From Veronia nyctiphanis (GTDB lineage: Bacteria; Pseudomonadota; Gammaproteobacteria; Enterobacterales; Vibrionaceae): a DNA stretch of 64,000 bases. The stretch covers positions 1 to 64,000 of the forward strand of contig NZ_PEIB01000006.1 in NCBI RefSeq assembly GCF_004116385.1, given 5' to 3'. Every line of letters starts with the position of its first letter. Position 1 is the stretch's first letter. Positions 55,712-64,000 of this stretch are shown in pieces. Position numbers and translations under genes: made by a program. The notes below the pieces were generated by a model. It made no database searches. It was given only the letters and a program-made list of their open reading frames with translations, and was not told the origin of the DNA.

Positions 55712-56431
55712 CTAAGCGTCTTCAAGGCTTCCGCAAAAGCGATAACCTTCACCATGAATGGTGGCAATAATTTCAGGTGTATCGCCGTGAGACTCAAAGT
55801 GCTTACGAATACGACGAATGGTGACATCGACGGTACGGTCGTGTGGTTTCAGCTCACGACCTGTCATCTTCTTCAGAAGGTCGGCACGGGTTTGAATCTT
55901 ACCTGGGTTTTCACAGAAGTGAAGCAGAGCACGAAACTCAGAGCGTGGCAGTTTGATGAGTTCACCTTCTGGAGTCAGCAGCGAGCGGCTGTTGATTTCA
56001 AGGCTCCACCCATTGAACTCATAACGTTCAACAGAGCGTTTTTCTTCTGAAATTTGACCTTTGCTCATTGCACGAGTCAAAAGGTTGCGGGCACGAATTG
56101 TCAGTTCACGAGGGTTGAATGGCTTGGTGATGTAGTCATCGGCACCGATTTCAAGGCCAAGGATTTTGTCTACTTCATTGTCACGACCAGTCAAAAACAT
56201 CAGTGCCATGTCGCCTTGCTCTCTCAGTTCGCGAGCAAGCAGCAGGCCATTTTTTCCTGGCAGGTTGATATCCATGATGACGAGATTTACCAGATTATCC
56301 GTAAGCAAGCGGTGCATTTCTTCGCCGTCGTTCGCTTCAAGCACGGCGTAGCCTTCGGCTTCAAAAATGCTTTTCAGCGTATTACGAGTGACGTGTTCGT
56401 CTTCTACAATCAGGATGTGAGGGGTTTGCAT
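55712..56431 (-). CDS. arcA: two-component response regulator ArcA
   Basis: A 239-residue OmpR-family regulator. The receiver has the acidic pair in [10 protein letters not shown] and the phospho-accepting Asp54 ([12 protein letters not shown]). A winged-helix DNA-binding domain ends with [11 protein letters not shown] and [10 protein letters not shown] chose ATG 56431 ([12 protein letters not shown]), identical to the E. coli start. An ATG two codons upstream (56437) is also possible. It represses aerobic metabolism genes when phosphorylated by ArcB. Confidence 0.96.
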   Translation of the reverse strand: MQTPHILIVEDEHVTRNTLKSIFEAEGYAVLEANDGEEMHRLLTDNLVNLVIMDINLPGKNGLLLARELREQGDMALMFLTGRDNEVDKILGLEIGADDYITKPFNPRELTIRARNLLTRAMSKGQISEEKRSVERYEFNGWSLEINSRSLLTPEGELIKLPRSEFRALLHFCENPGKIQTRADLLKKMTGRELKPHDRTVDVTIRRIRKHFESHGDTPEIIATIHGEGYRFCGSLEDA

Positions 56432-56437
56432 TGGCAT

Positions 56438-56800
56438 TACCTAAATTTCTGTAAGGAGTCCGGTATATAAATTCGTTTACATTGTTCAATTGGCGAACAA
56501 AGGGTGCAGAGACAGGAATCTTTCAGCGGTCAGTTCGCTTATTCACCTTGACCTGCTTTTGCGCCGTCCTTAGAGAAGCTTATTGCAGATTTTTTTTAGA
56601 AACTGCAAGCGACTAACATTTTGCTAATCACTGTTAAATCCTTTGGATGCTGTTGATTGTATTCATTTAACAGCGTGCTAACAATCATTTGTCGTAATTT
56701 GATGTGAATTTTTTTCGAAAAAGTACATTTCGACTCCGCATCTTGAATGACTAAAGGATAATTTAGTATTAATTCTTCTATTTCTAACTCATGGTAAATA
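56438..56800. promoter_or_regulatory. divergent promoter region of arcA and the DUF3293 gene
   Basis: 363 non-coding bases, AT-rich in the half nearer the DUF3293 gene. It must include the arcA promoter. Several GTTAA-type elements (for example TGTTAAAT and TTTAACAG around 56630-56675) resemble parts of an ArcA box, but I cannot assemble a full site. Confidence 0.4.
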
Positions 56801-57256
56801 ATGAACTTTCTCTTTTGTCATTATTTTAAATATGGAATGGAAAATGAAGTGATGCCTGAATCATCAATTCTCTGGAAACATTATCAGACGCCCTGCTTCG
56901 ATGTCCCAACGTCGATCGATTTCAGTTCGTTTGGCATTATCACCGCCAGTAACCCAGAGAGTATTGCGCATACAGATGCCCAAAATAATGAGCGAAACGC
57001 TCAATTAGAACATTATATTAGTGAGTGCGGGTGGGAGTATGTGTCCCTTACTGCCGGATCCCCCGATATGTTATGGCAAGAAAGTAGCTTTGCGGTCAAA
57101 GCAAACAGGTCGGATCTGTTCGCTGTATCAGAAACGTGGCAGCAAAATGCATTCTACTGGGTTAATAATAAAAATCTAATATTGGTGCCAGTGTTGTTAG
57201 CACCTCATTTTCAGCCTGTTAATCTCGGACATTTTGATAACCGGCTGACTTTTTAG
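56801..57256 (+). CDS. DUF3293 domain protein
   Basis: Up to 151 residues. The core (LWKHYQTPCFDVP, FGIITASNP, AHTDAQNNERNAQLEHYI, AVKANRSDLFAVSETWQQNAFYWV) fits the DUF3293 family, small soluble proteins of unknown function common in Vibrionaceae. In-frame ATGs at 56801, 56837 and 56852 compete. The later ones give the more typical start (MPESSILWKHY). No transmembrane or signal sequence is obvious in the core. Function unknown. Confidence 0.72.
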   Translation: MNFLFCHYFKYGMENEVMPESSILWKHYQTPCFDVPTSIDFSSFGIITASNPESIAHTDAQNNERNAQLEHYISECGWEYVSLTAGSPDMLWQESSFAVKANRSDLFAVSETWQQNAFYWVNNKNLILVPVLLAPHFQPVNLGHFDNRLTF

Positions 57257-57290
57257 CGTCAAGCTTATTACAAATAAAGAGATATGGATT

Positions 57291-58229
57291 ATGAAAGGGA
57301 TTTTTCTGCCTGGAGCATTGCTTCTGTGTTTGGGTGTGTGGGTCATTCACCACTTTCCTATATTTGGCCAAATGGCTTATCAAGTTTCTTCTTCCACCGA
57401 GGCGTTGGTCTACGGCTTTGAAAAAAAGACGGTTGACCTCAAAGAGCATCCGATTTATTTCTACGAGGCAAACGCGGGTCAGCAAAAACCTACATTGCTT
57501 CTGATTCATGGTTACAGTGCAGATAAAACCAACTGGCTACGATTTGCCAGACACTTCACTGATGACTTCCATGTGGTCATTCCTGATTTAGCGGGACACG
57601 GTGAAACCGGGTTCAGTCATACGTGGAGTTACACAACCCAAGCGCAAGCAGGAAGGGTTAAAGAGCTGATTGACCTTCTAGACTTGAAATCAGTCAACAT
57701 CATCGGTAGCTCAATGGGTGGTAAAATTGGTGCGTATGTCGCGGCAAACTTCCCCGAGGTTGTCAGCGCTACAGTTCTTTTTGATCCAGCAGGCCTTGAT
57801 GAGCCGAGGCCAGGTAAACGTCTTCAGATCCTCAGAGATTCACAACGAAATATTTTTGAGGTGAATTCAAAAGAAGAATTTGATGAGTTTTTCCAAATGA
57901 CCATGTCTAATCCACCTTGGATCCCGGGTTTTGTGCTTAACGGCATGGCGGCAGACTACCAGCAAAGACGTGAAGAGCTGGCTCAGATCGGTCGTGACTT
58001 CTCCCAAGACGCTATTCAGGAAGAGCTGACGAAAATTGGTTCACCTGTTTTGTTGATTTGGGGTGAAGAAGATCAAATTCTAGATAAGAGCTCGGCGAAA
58101 CTTTGGGAACAGCATGTACCGCAGATTGTTTCTGAAATCTGGCCTGGTATTGGACATCTACCCATGGTTGAGGCACCAAAGAAAAGTGCGATGCGTGTAA
58201 GAGACTTTCTTGATGCTGCGTCTCTGTAA
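57291..58229 (+). CDS. alpha/beta hydrolase (lipase-like)
   Basis: A 312-residue alpha/beta-hydrolase. An N-terminal hydrophobic segment (FLPGALLLCLGVWVIHHFP) could be a membrane anchor or signal. The oxyanion region is LLIHGYSADKTNW, the nucleophile elbow is GSSMGG, the acid is the Asp in LIWGEEDQIL and the catalytic His is in GIGHLPMVEAP. A complete triad therefore supports an esterase or lipase. The substrate is unknown. Confidence 0.85.
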   Translation: MKGIFLPGALLLCLGVWVIHHFPIFGQMAYQVSSSTEALVYGFEKKTVDLKEHPIYFYEANAGQQKPTLLLIHGYSADKTNWLRFARHFTDDFHVVIPDLAGHGETGFSHTWSYTTQAQAGRVKELIDLLDLKSVNIIGSSMGGKIGAYVAANFPEVVSATVLFDPAGLDEPRPGKRLQILRDSQRNIFEVNSKEEFDEFFQMTMSNPPWIPGFVLNGMAADYQQRREELAQIGRDFSQDAIQEELTKIGSPVLLIWGEEDQILDKSSAKLWEQHVPQIVSEIWPGIGHLPMVEAPKKSAMRVRDFLDAASL

Positions 58230-58345
58230 ATAAGAAAAATTAAGAAGATAAAGTTACGGGTTTAATGCCTTTGATTGTTGCGTAGCAGTTGATGATGATA
58301 TCTCTGCTGCGCTTTCATTTTTACGTCTAAGAGATAGGGAATGAC

Positions 58346-58840
58346 ATGACTGACTTGCTGCCAGATATAAGTGATGAACATGGAGAGTTACTTCGTTGGA
58401 TACCGCAACAATGGTTAGATTATGGCGGTAACCCTACTTTCCATGGAAGAGTGGTGACACTGCGCTGTTTTGAGGATAACACCAAGGTCAGAGAGATTTT
58501 GTCTGGTCCCGGAGAGGGGCGTGTGCTGTTTATTGATGGCCATGGCAATCTTAATAAAGCGTTATTGGGCGATCAGCTTGCTGAACTGGCAGTAAAAAAT
58601 GGTTGGCAAGGAATTATAGTTAACGGTGCCGTTCGCGATGTTTCAGCTCTAAGTATGATGGATCTTGGCGTGAAGGCACTCGGTGCGTGTCCGATAAAAA
58701 CAGAAAAACGTGGCGCTGGCGAGCAGGATGTACCGTTACGCATTGCAGGTATTTTAGTCGCGCCTGGCGATTATCTGTATGCAGACTTGAATGGTGTGAT
58801 GCTGAGTGAACACCCTGTTGAGCTCGGTGGAGCGGATTAG
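58346..58840 (+). CDS. RraA-family protein (4-hydroxy-4-methyl-2-oxoglutarate aldolase-like)
   Basis: A 164-residue RraA-fold protein. The loop GDQLAELAVKNGWQGIIVNGAVRDV contains the conserved Gly-Asp and Arg-Asp of the family, which bind metal and 2-oxo acid in aldolase members. RraA of E. coli instead inhibits RNase E. Family membership does not separate the two roles. Proximity to arcA and aceK is shared with V. cholerae. Confidence 0.82.
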   Translation: MTDLLPDISDEHGELLRWIPQQWLDYGGNPTFHGRVVTLRCFEDNTKVREILSGPGEGRVLFIDGHGNLNKALLGDQLAELAVKNGWQGIIVNGAVRDVSALSMMDLGVKALGACPIKTEKRGAGEQDVPLRIAGILVAPGDYLYADLNGVMLSEHPVELGGAD

Positions 58841-58885
58841 AAAAGAAAGCGAAACAACGTTCTCGTTCGATATATAAAGTGAGGG

Positions 58886-59344
58886 TTAAAACTTAACCCC
58901 CACGCCCAGCTTATACTGTGTGGTGTTATCAGCATCCTCGGTAAACGCATAATCCAATGCCGCTTCGAGGTTCATATCTTCGGTAATGGACAGCTGGGTA
59001 CTCATACCAATAATACCTTCCGTTGAGCTGTTCTCTTTCTGCGCCTGAACCTCGCCTTTGATGCTCAAGATATCGCCGAAGTTATACTCAATCCCGCTCA
59101 ATAGACCACGTGAAGCACTGTCTTTAGCAGCCAGTGTCACTTCTGTTGCCACGAAGACGTTGACCTGCTCCATCAGCGGGTAGTGATAACCTGTCGTTAA
59201 CGTCCAACTGTCGAATCCGGCATTACCAGCCTGTAGTGAACTGGTCACCCAAGGCGACAGTTCTTTGTCGACTTGCTGTTCGTCAGCTGCATGTGCTGCT
59301 GTCGTCCCTAATGCGAATAGTGAGGCGAGTAAAACATGTTTCAT
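58886..59344 (-). CDS. small outer-membrane beta-barrel-like protein
   Basis: A 152-residue exported protein with a signal peptide (MKHVLLASLFALGTTAAHA, cut before ADEQQ). The rest alternates polar and apolar residues in strand-like segments and ends with Phe (YKLGVGVKF), the usual outer-membrane sorting signal. I do not recognise a named family. Function unknown. Confidence 0.7.
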   Translation of the reverse strand: MKHVLLASLFALGTTAAHAADEQQVDKELSPWVTSSLQAGNAGFDSWTLTTGYHYPLMEQVNVFVATEVTLAAKDSASRGLLSGIEYNFGDILSIKGEVQAQKENSSTEGIIGMSTQLSITEDMNLEAALDYAFTEDADNTTQYKLGVGVKF

Positions 59345-59513
59345 ACGCCACCGTCCCTGTATTTGTTTTTAGTCGGGATCTTGATACTAGAACAAATATT
59401 AGTGAGCGGATAATTAATTAATGAAAATATTGGCACCTGTTGCATTCTATTTAAAACCTTACGCAACATTTCAAATATAAAGTACCAATATGCCTCATCT
59501 TTAGGGAACTTCC

Positions 59514-61246
59514 TTATGATTCGTAAACACTTTCTGGTGTTCTCAATCGATTCCTTGTGCTGTAAGGACGAACATCGTTAAAGACCCCTTTATCTATGTT
59601 TTGCTGGAGGTTCTGCCAATAGCTGGCGGAGAAAAGGTCTGAATGCAACTCCTCAAACAGTGCCCGGATTTTTGGATTGATCAACAGGAAGGTTCTGAAC
59701 TCCTCTGGAAATACGTCATTTTCACCAACGCTATACCAAGCTCTGCGGCCATCTCGTCTTCTGGATAGCGAGGCGGCGGAATTTTGCGGAAATTGACTTC
59801 AGTGAGGTAGCTGATTTCGTCGTAGTCGTAAAAAATCACTCGGTTGTGTCGAGTGACGCCAAAGTTTTTGAACAGCATGTCTCCGGCAAAGATATTTGCA
59901 GCAGCCAATTGTTTAATGGCATCACCGTATTCCTTGACCACTTCCCTCAGCTCGTCGTCGTTCGCCTGCTCCATATAAATATTGAGCGGGATCATTCGGC
60001 GCTCCATGTACATATGACGAATAAAGACCTCAGTCTCGGTGACTTTGACGTTCGACGGTGCAACGGCAAGAAGCTCCTCAATCAATTCGTCATTAAAGCG
60101 GTTTCTGGGAAAGCTGAAGTTCCTGTATTCCAATGTGTCTGCCATGCGGCCAACACGGTCATGCTCTTTGACTAACTGGTATTTTTCCTTCACCGCCGCA
60201 TGGGTCATGCTCTTTTGCGGTGCAAAGCGATCTTTGATGATTTTGAAGACGAACCCGTATGAAGGCAGAGTGAACACAGACATCACCATGCCTTTGATGC
60301 CCGCTGCGATCTCGAATTTATCATCTGAGCTGTCGATATGATTGATGAACTCACGATAAAGCTCAGTTTTACCGTGTTTCTGACATCCAATTGAAGTGTA
60401 GAGTTGACCGGGTGTTTTATTCGGCATTAGCTGGCTGAGAAAATCAACCAAGGCCGCAGGTACCGGAGCATAAACCATAAAATATGAGCGAGCGAAGCCA
60501 AATATTATGCTGACGTCATCCGCAGACGACAAACAGGCATCGACATACAGTTCGCCTTGTTCGTTGATAAGAACTGGCAATACCAAAGGCCTTGTCTGAT
60601 TCGCCAGCTCCATGCGACCAATCAAGTATGCCCCTTTATTTCGGAAAAAGGGCTCTCTGATCATGTCGAGAGATATTTCGTCGGTCAGCTGAGGCCCAAG
60701 ACTTTCTTGTAATGCATTGACTATAAGCAATATATCTCGCTCTTTGTCTTGCCAAGGCAAGGTGAAAGGCGTGTCATCAAGCAGCTTACGTATCGTCGTA
60801 GGCAGGCAGTCTTTACACTGATAGCGGCGAAGTAAAGGTGTCGGGTATTTGGGAATCCGCCCGCCTTGTGAACTGCTAACGAAGAGCTTGTCACGGCGGA
60901 TATTTCTATGATCGAATATCCTGCAATAAACAGAGTTAAAAAAGCTCTCTGCAATGTCATACCTAGGATAATCATCTAGCAGCTTTATATATTCAGTTTT
61001 GACCGCTTGGAGGAAAGATCGTGTCGCATGCTTCTTTCCCAGCATTATTCTCAGTTGCTGGGTAACAAGACCGACATGATGGTCGTAAAAATTGATGCGG
61101 GATTTCAGTGCCTTTTGAACGCTTTTCCAGTCTTGTTGTTCAAAACGTTCCTGAGCGCCAACCGTGACATCCAGAAAGCGGCCATACATAGCGTCTGAGC
61201 CTTGTAATATAGTTTGGGCCACCAGTTCTTCCATGGACACCGACAT
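59514..61246 (-). CDS. aceK: isocitrate dehydrogenase kinase/phosphatase (frame break)
   Basis: This cytoplasmic enzyme phosphorylates or dephosphorylates isocitrate dehydrogenase to switch carbon between the TCA cycle and the glyoxylate bypass. The first frame ends at 59681. Adding one base near 59739-59742 lets the C-terminus continue ([19 protein letters not shown]... to YES) to a TAA at 59514, giving 577 residues, essentially the E. coli length of 578. Visible motifs are the ATP-binding [12 protein letters not shown] and the catalytic segment [18 protein letters not shown]. It is divergent from the thr operon and not next to aceBA. Confidence 0.92.
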
Positions 61247-61424
61247 CTTCCCCTCCCGAAAATTGCAAATTTATTCATTTTTTATTGCATCACTATGTCC
61301 TGATGTTGCGACGATCGCAAGACAAGATCCGCTAGGCTGTTACTGATTCTCATTTTTGAAAATTATACTTTTTAATTATTTTTTTACGTGGTTTTTCCGT
61401 ATAAAACTTAAATTTTTATTGACC

Positions 61425-61453
61425 TTGCAACACTGTTTGGGTAAAGGTTATAT
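61425..61453 (+). promoter_or_regulatory. possible thr operon promoter
   Basis: TTGCAA (61425-61430) and TTATAT (61448-61453) with a 17-base spacer lie about 28 bases before the leader ATG. Matches to the sigma-70 consensus are only moderate. Confidence 0.35.
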
Positions 61454-61480
61454 AACTGTAGCGCGAGATGTGACAAATCA

Positions 61481-61549
61481 ATGCAAACAACTGCTATCAC
61501 CACCACCATTATCATTATTACCGGCATTACAGGTGCAGGTGCGGGCTGA
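61481..61549 (+). CDS. thrL: thr operon leader peptide
   Basis: A 22-codon ORF in which 7 codons are Thr and 6 are Ile, beginning MQTTAITTT and ending GAGAG. Ribosome stalling on these codons when charged threonyl- or isoleucyl-tRNA is scarce should favour the antiterminator and allow thrA expression. It is directly followed by the attenuator and lies about 90 bases before thrA. Confidence 0.93.
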   Translation: MQTTAITTTIIIITGITGAGAG

Positions 61550-61569
61550 TATGCACAAAATTCTATAAG

Positions 61570-61603
61570 AAAGCCCGCACCAAGAGGTGCGGGCTTTTTT
61601 TTT
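61570..61603 (+). terminator. thr operon attenuator
   Basis: A stem AAGCCCGCACC / GGTGCGGGCTT followed by TTTTTTT. The 3' arm (GGTGCGGGCT, 61586-61595) is repeated exactly at 61538-61547 at the end of thrL, so the 5' arm can pair with either copy. This is the classic mutually exclusive terminator/antiterminator layout. Confidence 0.92.
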
Positions 61604-61636
61604 ACAAAAATTGCAGCATGGAAATTGGAGGAAAGG

Positions 61637-64000
61637 ATGCGAGTCCTAAAATTTGGCGGAACGTCGCTGGCAAACGCAGAGCGATTCAGCAGGGCTGCCG
61701 ATATCATCACCAGCAACACCTGCCAGAGTGATGTATCAGCAGTACTTTCAGCGCCAGCAAAAGTAACCAACGGCCTGGTTGCAGTGATTAATCAAACAGT
61801 GAAGAACGGCGAAGCAGACCAGCAGGTTGCAGAGATTGAGTCGATTTTCACTGACTTGTTCGAAGGCCTGTCGAAGATGGAGCCGGGGCTTGAAACAGCA
61901 CCTTTGTACGATAAGCTTTCAAGTACGCTGAATCAGCTCAAAAAATACATCAGTGGTATCTCGCTTCTTGGTCTGTGCCCAGACAATGTTCATGCTCGCA
62001 TCATCAGCAAAGGTGAGCGTCTGTCTATCGCAACAATGTCAGCACTGCTCGAAGCCCGTGGTCACAATACCTTTGTTATCGACCCAACGCATTATCTGCA
62101 AGCGAAAGGTGAGTACCTTGAAGCCATGGTCGATATTGAGGTTTCTTCTGAGCGTTTTCGTCTTGAGCCTATTCCAGCGAAGCACATTGGTTTAATGCCT
62201 GGCTTTACTGCTGCTAACGAGCAAGGCGAGCTGGTGACACTGGGCCGAAACGGCTCTGATTATTCTGCGGCCGTTCTGGCAGCCTGTATTCGTGCCGATG
62301 CGTGTGAAATCTGGACGGATGTTGACGGCGTTTACAGCTGCGATCCGAGATTAGTGCCGGATGCGAAACTTCTAAAATCGCTGAGCTATCAAGAAGCGAT
62401 GGAGCTGTCATACTTTGGTGCGAAAGTTCTCCATCCAAAAACTATCCTTCCGATTGCTCGCTTCCACATTCCATGCCTCATCAAAAATACCGCTAACCCA
62501 CAGGGTTTGGGAACACTTATCGGCAACAGCGCTAATGAGGAAAACCTGCCAGTCAAAGGCATCACCACGCTGGGCGACCTGAGCATGGTCAATATCTCAG
62601 GGCCGGGCATGAAAGGCATGGTGGGCATGGCTGCGCGCGTATTTGGTGCGATGTCATCAGCAGGCGTGTCAGTGGTTTTAATTACCCAGTCATCGTCTGA
62701 ATACAGCATCAGCTTCTGTATTGAACAGGCAGATAAAGTTCAGGCACAGCAGGCATTGCAGGATAACTTTGAGCTTGAGCTTGAAAATGGATTGCTCGAG
62801 CCCGTTGAATTTCAGGACAATGTCGCCATCGTATCGCTTGTTGGTGACGGCATGCGCACATCGAAAGGTGTGGCTTCGCAATTCTTCACTTCGTTGGCAG
62901 AAGTTAACGTCAATATCGTTGCGATTGCTCAGGGGTCATCAGAGCGTTCAATCTCTGCGGTAGTGCCTGATGGTCGTGTTTCAGAAGCAGTGAAAGCCTG
63001 TCACGAAAACCTCTTCAACAGTAAGCATTACTTGGACGTGTTTATTGTTGGCGTCGGCGGTGTAGGTGGTGAGCTGGTGGAGCAAGTGCGCCGTCAGCAG
63101 ACAACGCTTGCTGAGCAAGGCATTGTCATCCGTGTTTGTGGTCTGGCCAACAGTAAAGGTTTGTTACTTGATAGCAATGGTGTCGAGCTTGATAAATGGC
63201 GAGACACGCTCAAAGCGAACACAGAACCATTCAGTTTGGCCCGCATGGTGCGTTTGGTCGAACAGAATCATATCATCAACCCTGTATTTATCGACTGCAC
63301 GTCAGAGCAAAGCATCGCTGATCAATATGCTGATTTCCTGTCAGCAGGTTTCCACGTTATTACACCGAACAAAAAAGCCAATACTGCAGGAATGGCTTAC
63401 TACACCCAGCTACGTCAGGCTGCGCGCTCTACGCGCCGCAAATTCATGTATGACACCACGGTGGGGGCAGGACTGCCAGTTATTGAGAACTTACAAAACC
63501 TGATTGCTGCGGGTGATGAGCTTGAGAAGTTCAACGGCATCCTTTCAGGCTCTTTGTCACATATCTTCGGTAAGCTGGATGAAGGCGAAAGCTTCAGTGC
63601 CGCGACCAGTGTTGCCCGCGATAATGGTTTCACAGAACCTGATCCTCGTGATGATTTATCGGGTATGGACGTTGCCCGTAAGCTGCTGATCCTTGCCCGT
63701 GAGAGTGGTATGCACCTTGAGCTGGAAGACGTCGAGGTCGAGCCGGCGTTACCGCCAGGCTTTGATGCCTCTGGTGATGTAGCTGCCTTTATGCAGCGTT
63801 TGCCAGAAGCGGATGCTTATTTCAAAGGGCTCATCGATGATGCTCAGAGTGAAGGAAAAGTGCTGCGCTATGTAGGCTCAATCGAGAAAGGTAAATGTCA
63901 GGTGAAACTGCTGGCCGTTGATAGCGACGACCCAATGTTCAAGATCAAAGACGGTGAGAATGCACTGGCATTCTACAGCCGTTACTATCAGCCAATTCCA
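61637..64000 (+). CDS. thrA: bifunctional aspartokinase/homoserine dehydrogenase I (3' end beyond window)
   Basis: 788 codons are in the window. The reading frame is open to the last base. The N-terminal aspartokinase begins [17 protein letters not shown], with [15 protein letters not shown] and ACT regulatory domains ([29 protein letters not shown]). The homoserine dehydrogenase part starts near residue 470 with [16 protein letters not shown] (NADPH fold). The enzyme carries out the first and third steps from aspartate to threonine and should be feedback-inhibited by threonine. ATG 61637 follows GGAGGAAAGG. It is controlled by the attenuator. Confidence 0.95.
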   Translation, partial: MRVLKFGGTSLANAERFSRAADIITSNTCQSDVSAVLSAPAKVTNGLVAVINQTVKNGEADQQVAEIESIFTDLFEGLSKMEPGLETAPLYDKLSSTLNQLKKYISGISLLGLCPDNVHARIISKGERLSIATMSALLEARGHNTFVIDPTHYLQAKGEYLEAMVDIEVSSERFRLEPIPAKHIGLMPGFTAANEQGELVTLGRNGSDYSAAVLAACIRADACEIWTDVDGVYSCDPRLVPDAKLLKSLSYQEAMELSYFGAKVLHPKTILPIARFHIPCLIKNTANPQGLGTLIGNSANEENLPVKGITTLGDLSMVNISGPGMKGMVGMAARVFGAMSSAGVSVVLITQSSSEYSISFCIEQADKVQAQQALQDNFELELENGLLEPVEFQDNVAIVSLVGDGMRTSKGVASQFFTSLAEVNVNIVAIAQGSSERSISAVVPDGRVSEAVKACHENLFNSKHYLDVFIVGVGGVGGELVEQVRRQQTTLAEQGIVIRVCGLANSKGLLLDSNGVELDKWRDTLKANTEPFSLARMVRLVEQNHIINPVFIDCTSEQSIADQYADFLSAGFHVITPNKKANTAGMAYYTQLRQAARSTRRKFMYDTTVGAGLPVIENLQNLIAAGDELEKFNGILSGSLSHIFGKLDEGESFSAATSVARDNGFTEPDPRDDLSGMDVARKLLILARESGMHLELEDVEVEPALPPGFDASGDVAAFMQRLPEADAYFKGLIDDAQSEGKVLRYVGSIEKGKCQVKLLAVDSDDPMFKIKDGENALAFYSRYYQPIP

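Noticed and set aside
59345-59680. Non-coding gap between the outer-membrane protein gene and aceK
   Set aside because: Translation on the - strand shows that 59514-59680 encodes the missing AceK C-terminus after one frame correction. Only about 170 bases are intergenic.
61408-61770. 120-residue - strand ORF across the thr leader
   Set aside because: It is antisense to thrL, the attenuator and the start of thrA, all of which are well supported.

Overview
This window is chromosomal DNA from a gammaproteobacterium of the Vibrionaceae. The evidence is a complete Vibrio-type chitin oligosaccharide locus with its sensor ChiS, an rsmC/hemL/erpA/tyrS neighbourhood, two tandem gltBD glutamate synthase loci, arcB beside arcA, and an aceK / thrL / thrA end. 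The species cannot be fixed from the sequence alone; a Grimontia/Enterovibrio/Photobacterium-like genome is a guess.

Layout. (1) 1-5245, + strand: an AT-rich leader region, then a small cassette holding a 66-residue double-glycine-leader peptide, an ABC exporter with an N-terminal C39 leader peptidase, and a membrane-fusion protein with an unusual acyltransferase-like N-terminal domain. It looks like a class II microcin or related secreted-peptide system with no recognised immunity gene, and it is the most novel part of the window. (2) 5309-21772, - strand: chitin utilisation. A periplasmic binding protein and a two-permease, two-ATPase importer take up chitin oligosaccharides. A GH9 exo-glucosaminidase, glucosamine kinase GspK, chitobiose phosphorylase and a hexose-phosphate mutase process the disaccharides. 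ChiS, encoded upstream, is the regulator. (3) 21969-33982: rsmC, an AI-2E-family membrane protein, hemL, erpA, an RND efflux pair, mepM and tyrS, plus a possible 35-residue Cys-rich membrane peptide at 24268. (4) 34035-38313, - strand: a flavodoxin coupled to a questin-oxidase-like protein, then mtnN, a CbiB-like gene and btuF. (5) 38436-50682, - strand: two complete gltB-gltD pairs of different lineages. (6) 51433-64000: a PAS-GGDEF cyclase, arcB and arcA (convergent), a DUF3293 protein, an alpha/beta hydrolase, an RraA-like protein, a small outer-membrane protein, aceK, the thr leader and attenuator, and thrA running off the end.

Sequence quality. Ten genes are interrupted by 15 reading-frame breaks, including hemL, aceK, both gltB genes, chiS and gspK. 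Fourteen of the breaks are repaired by adding one base, usually by lengthening a short homopolymer. This pattern points to systematic indel errors in the assembly rather than gene decay. I therefore annotate these as single genes across the break and mark each break.
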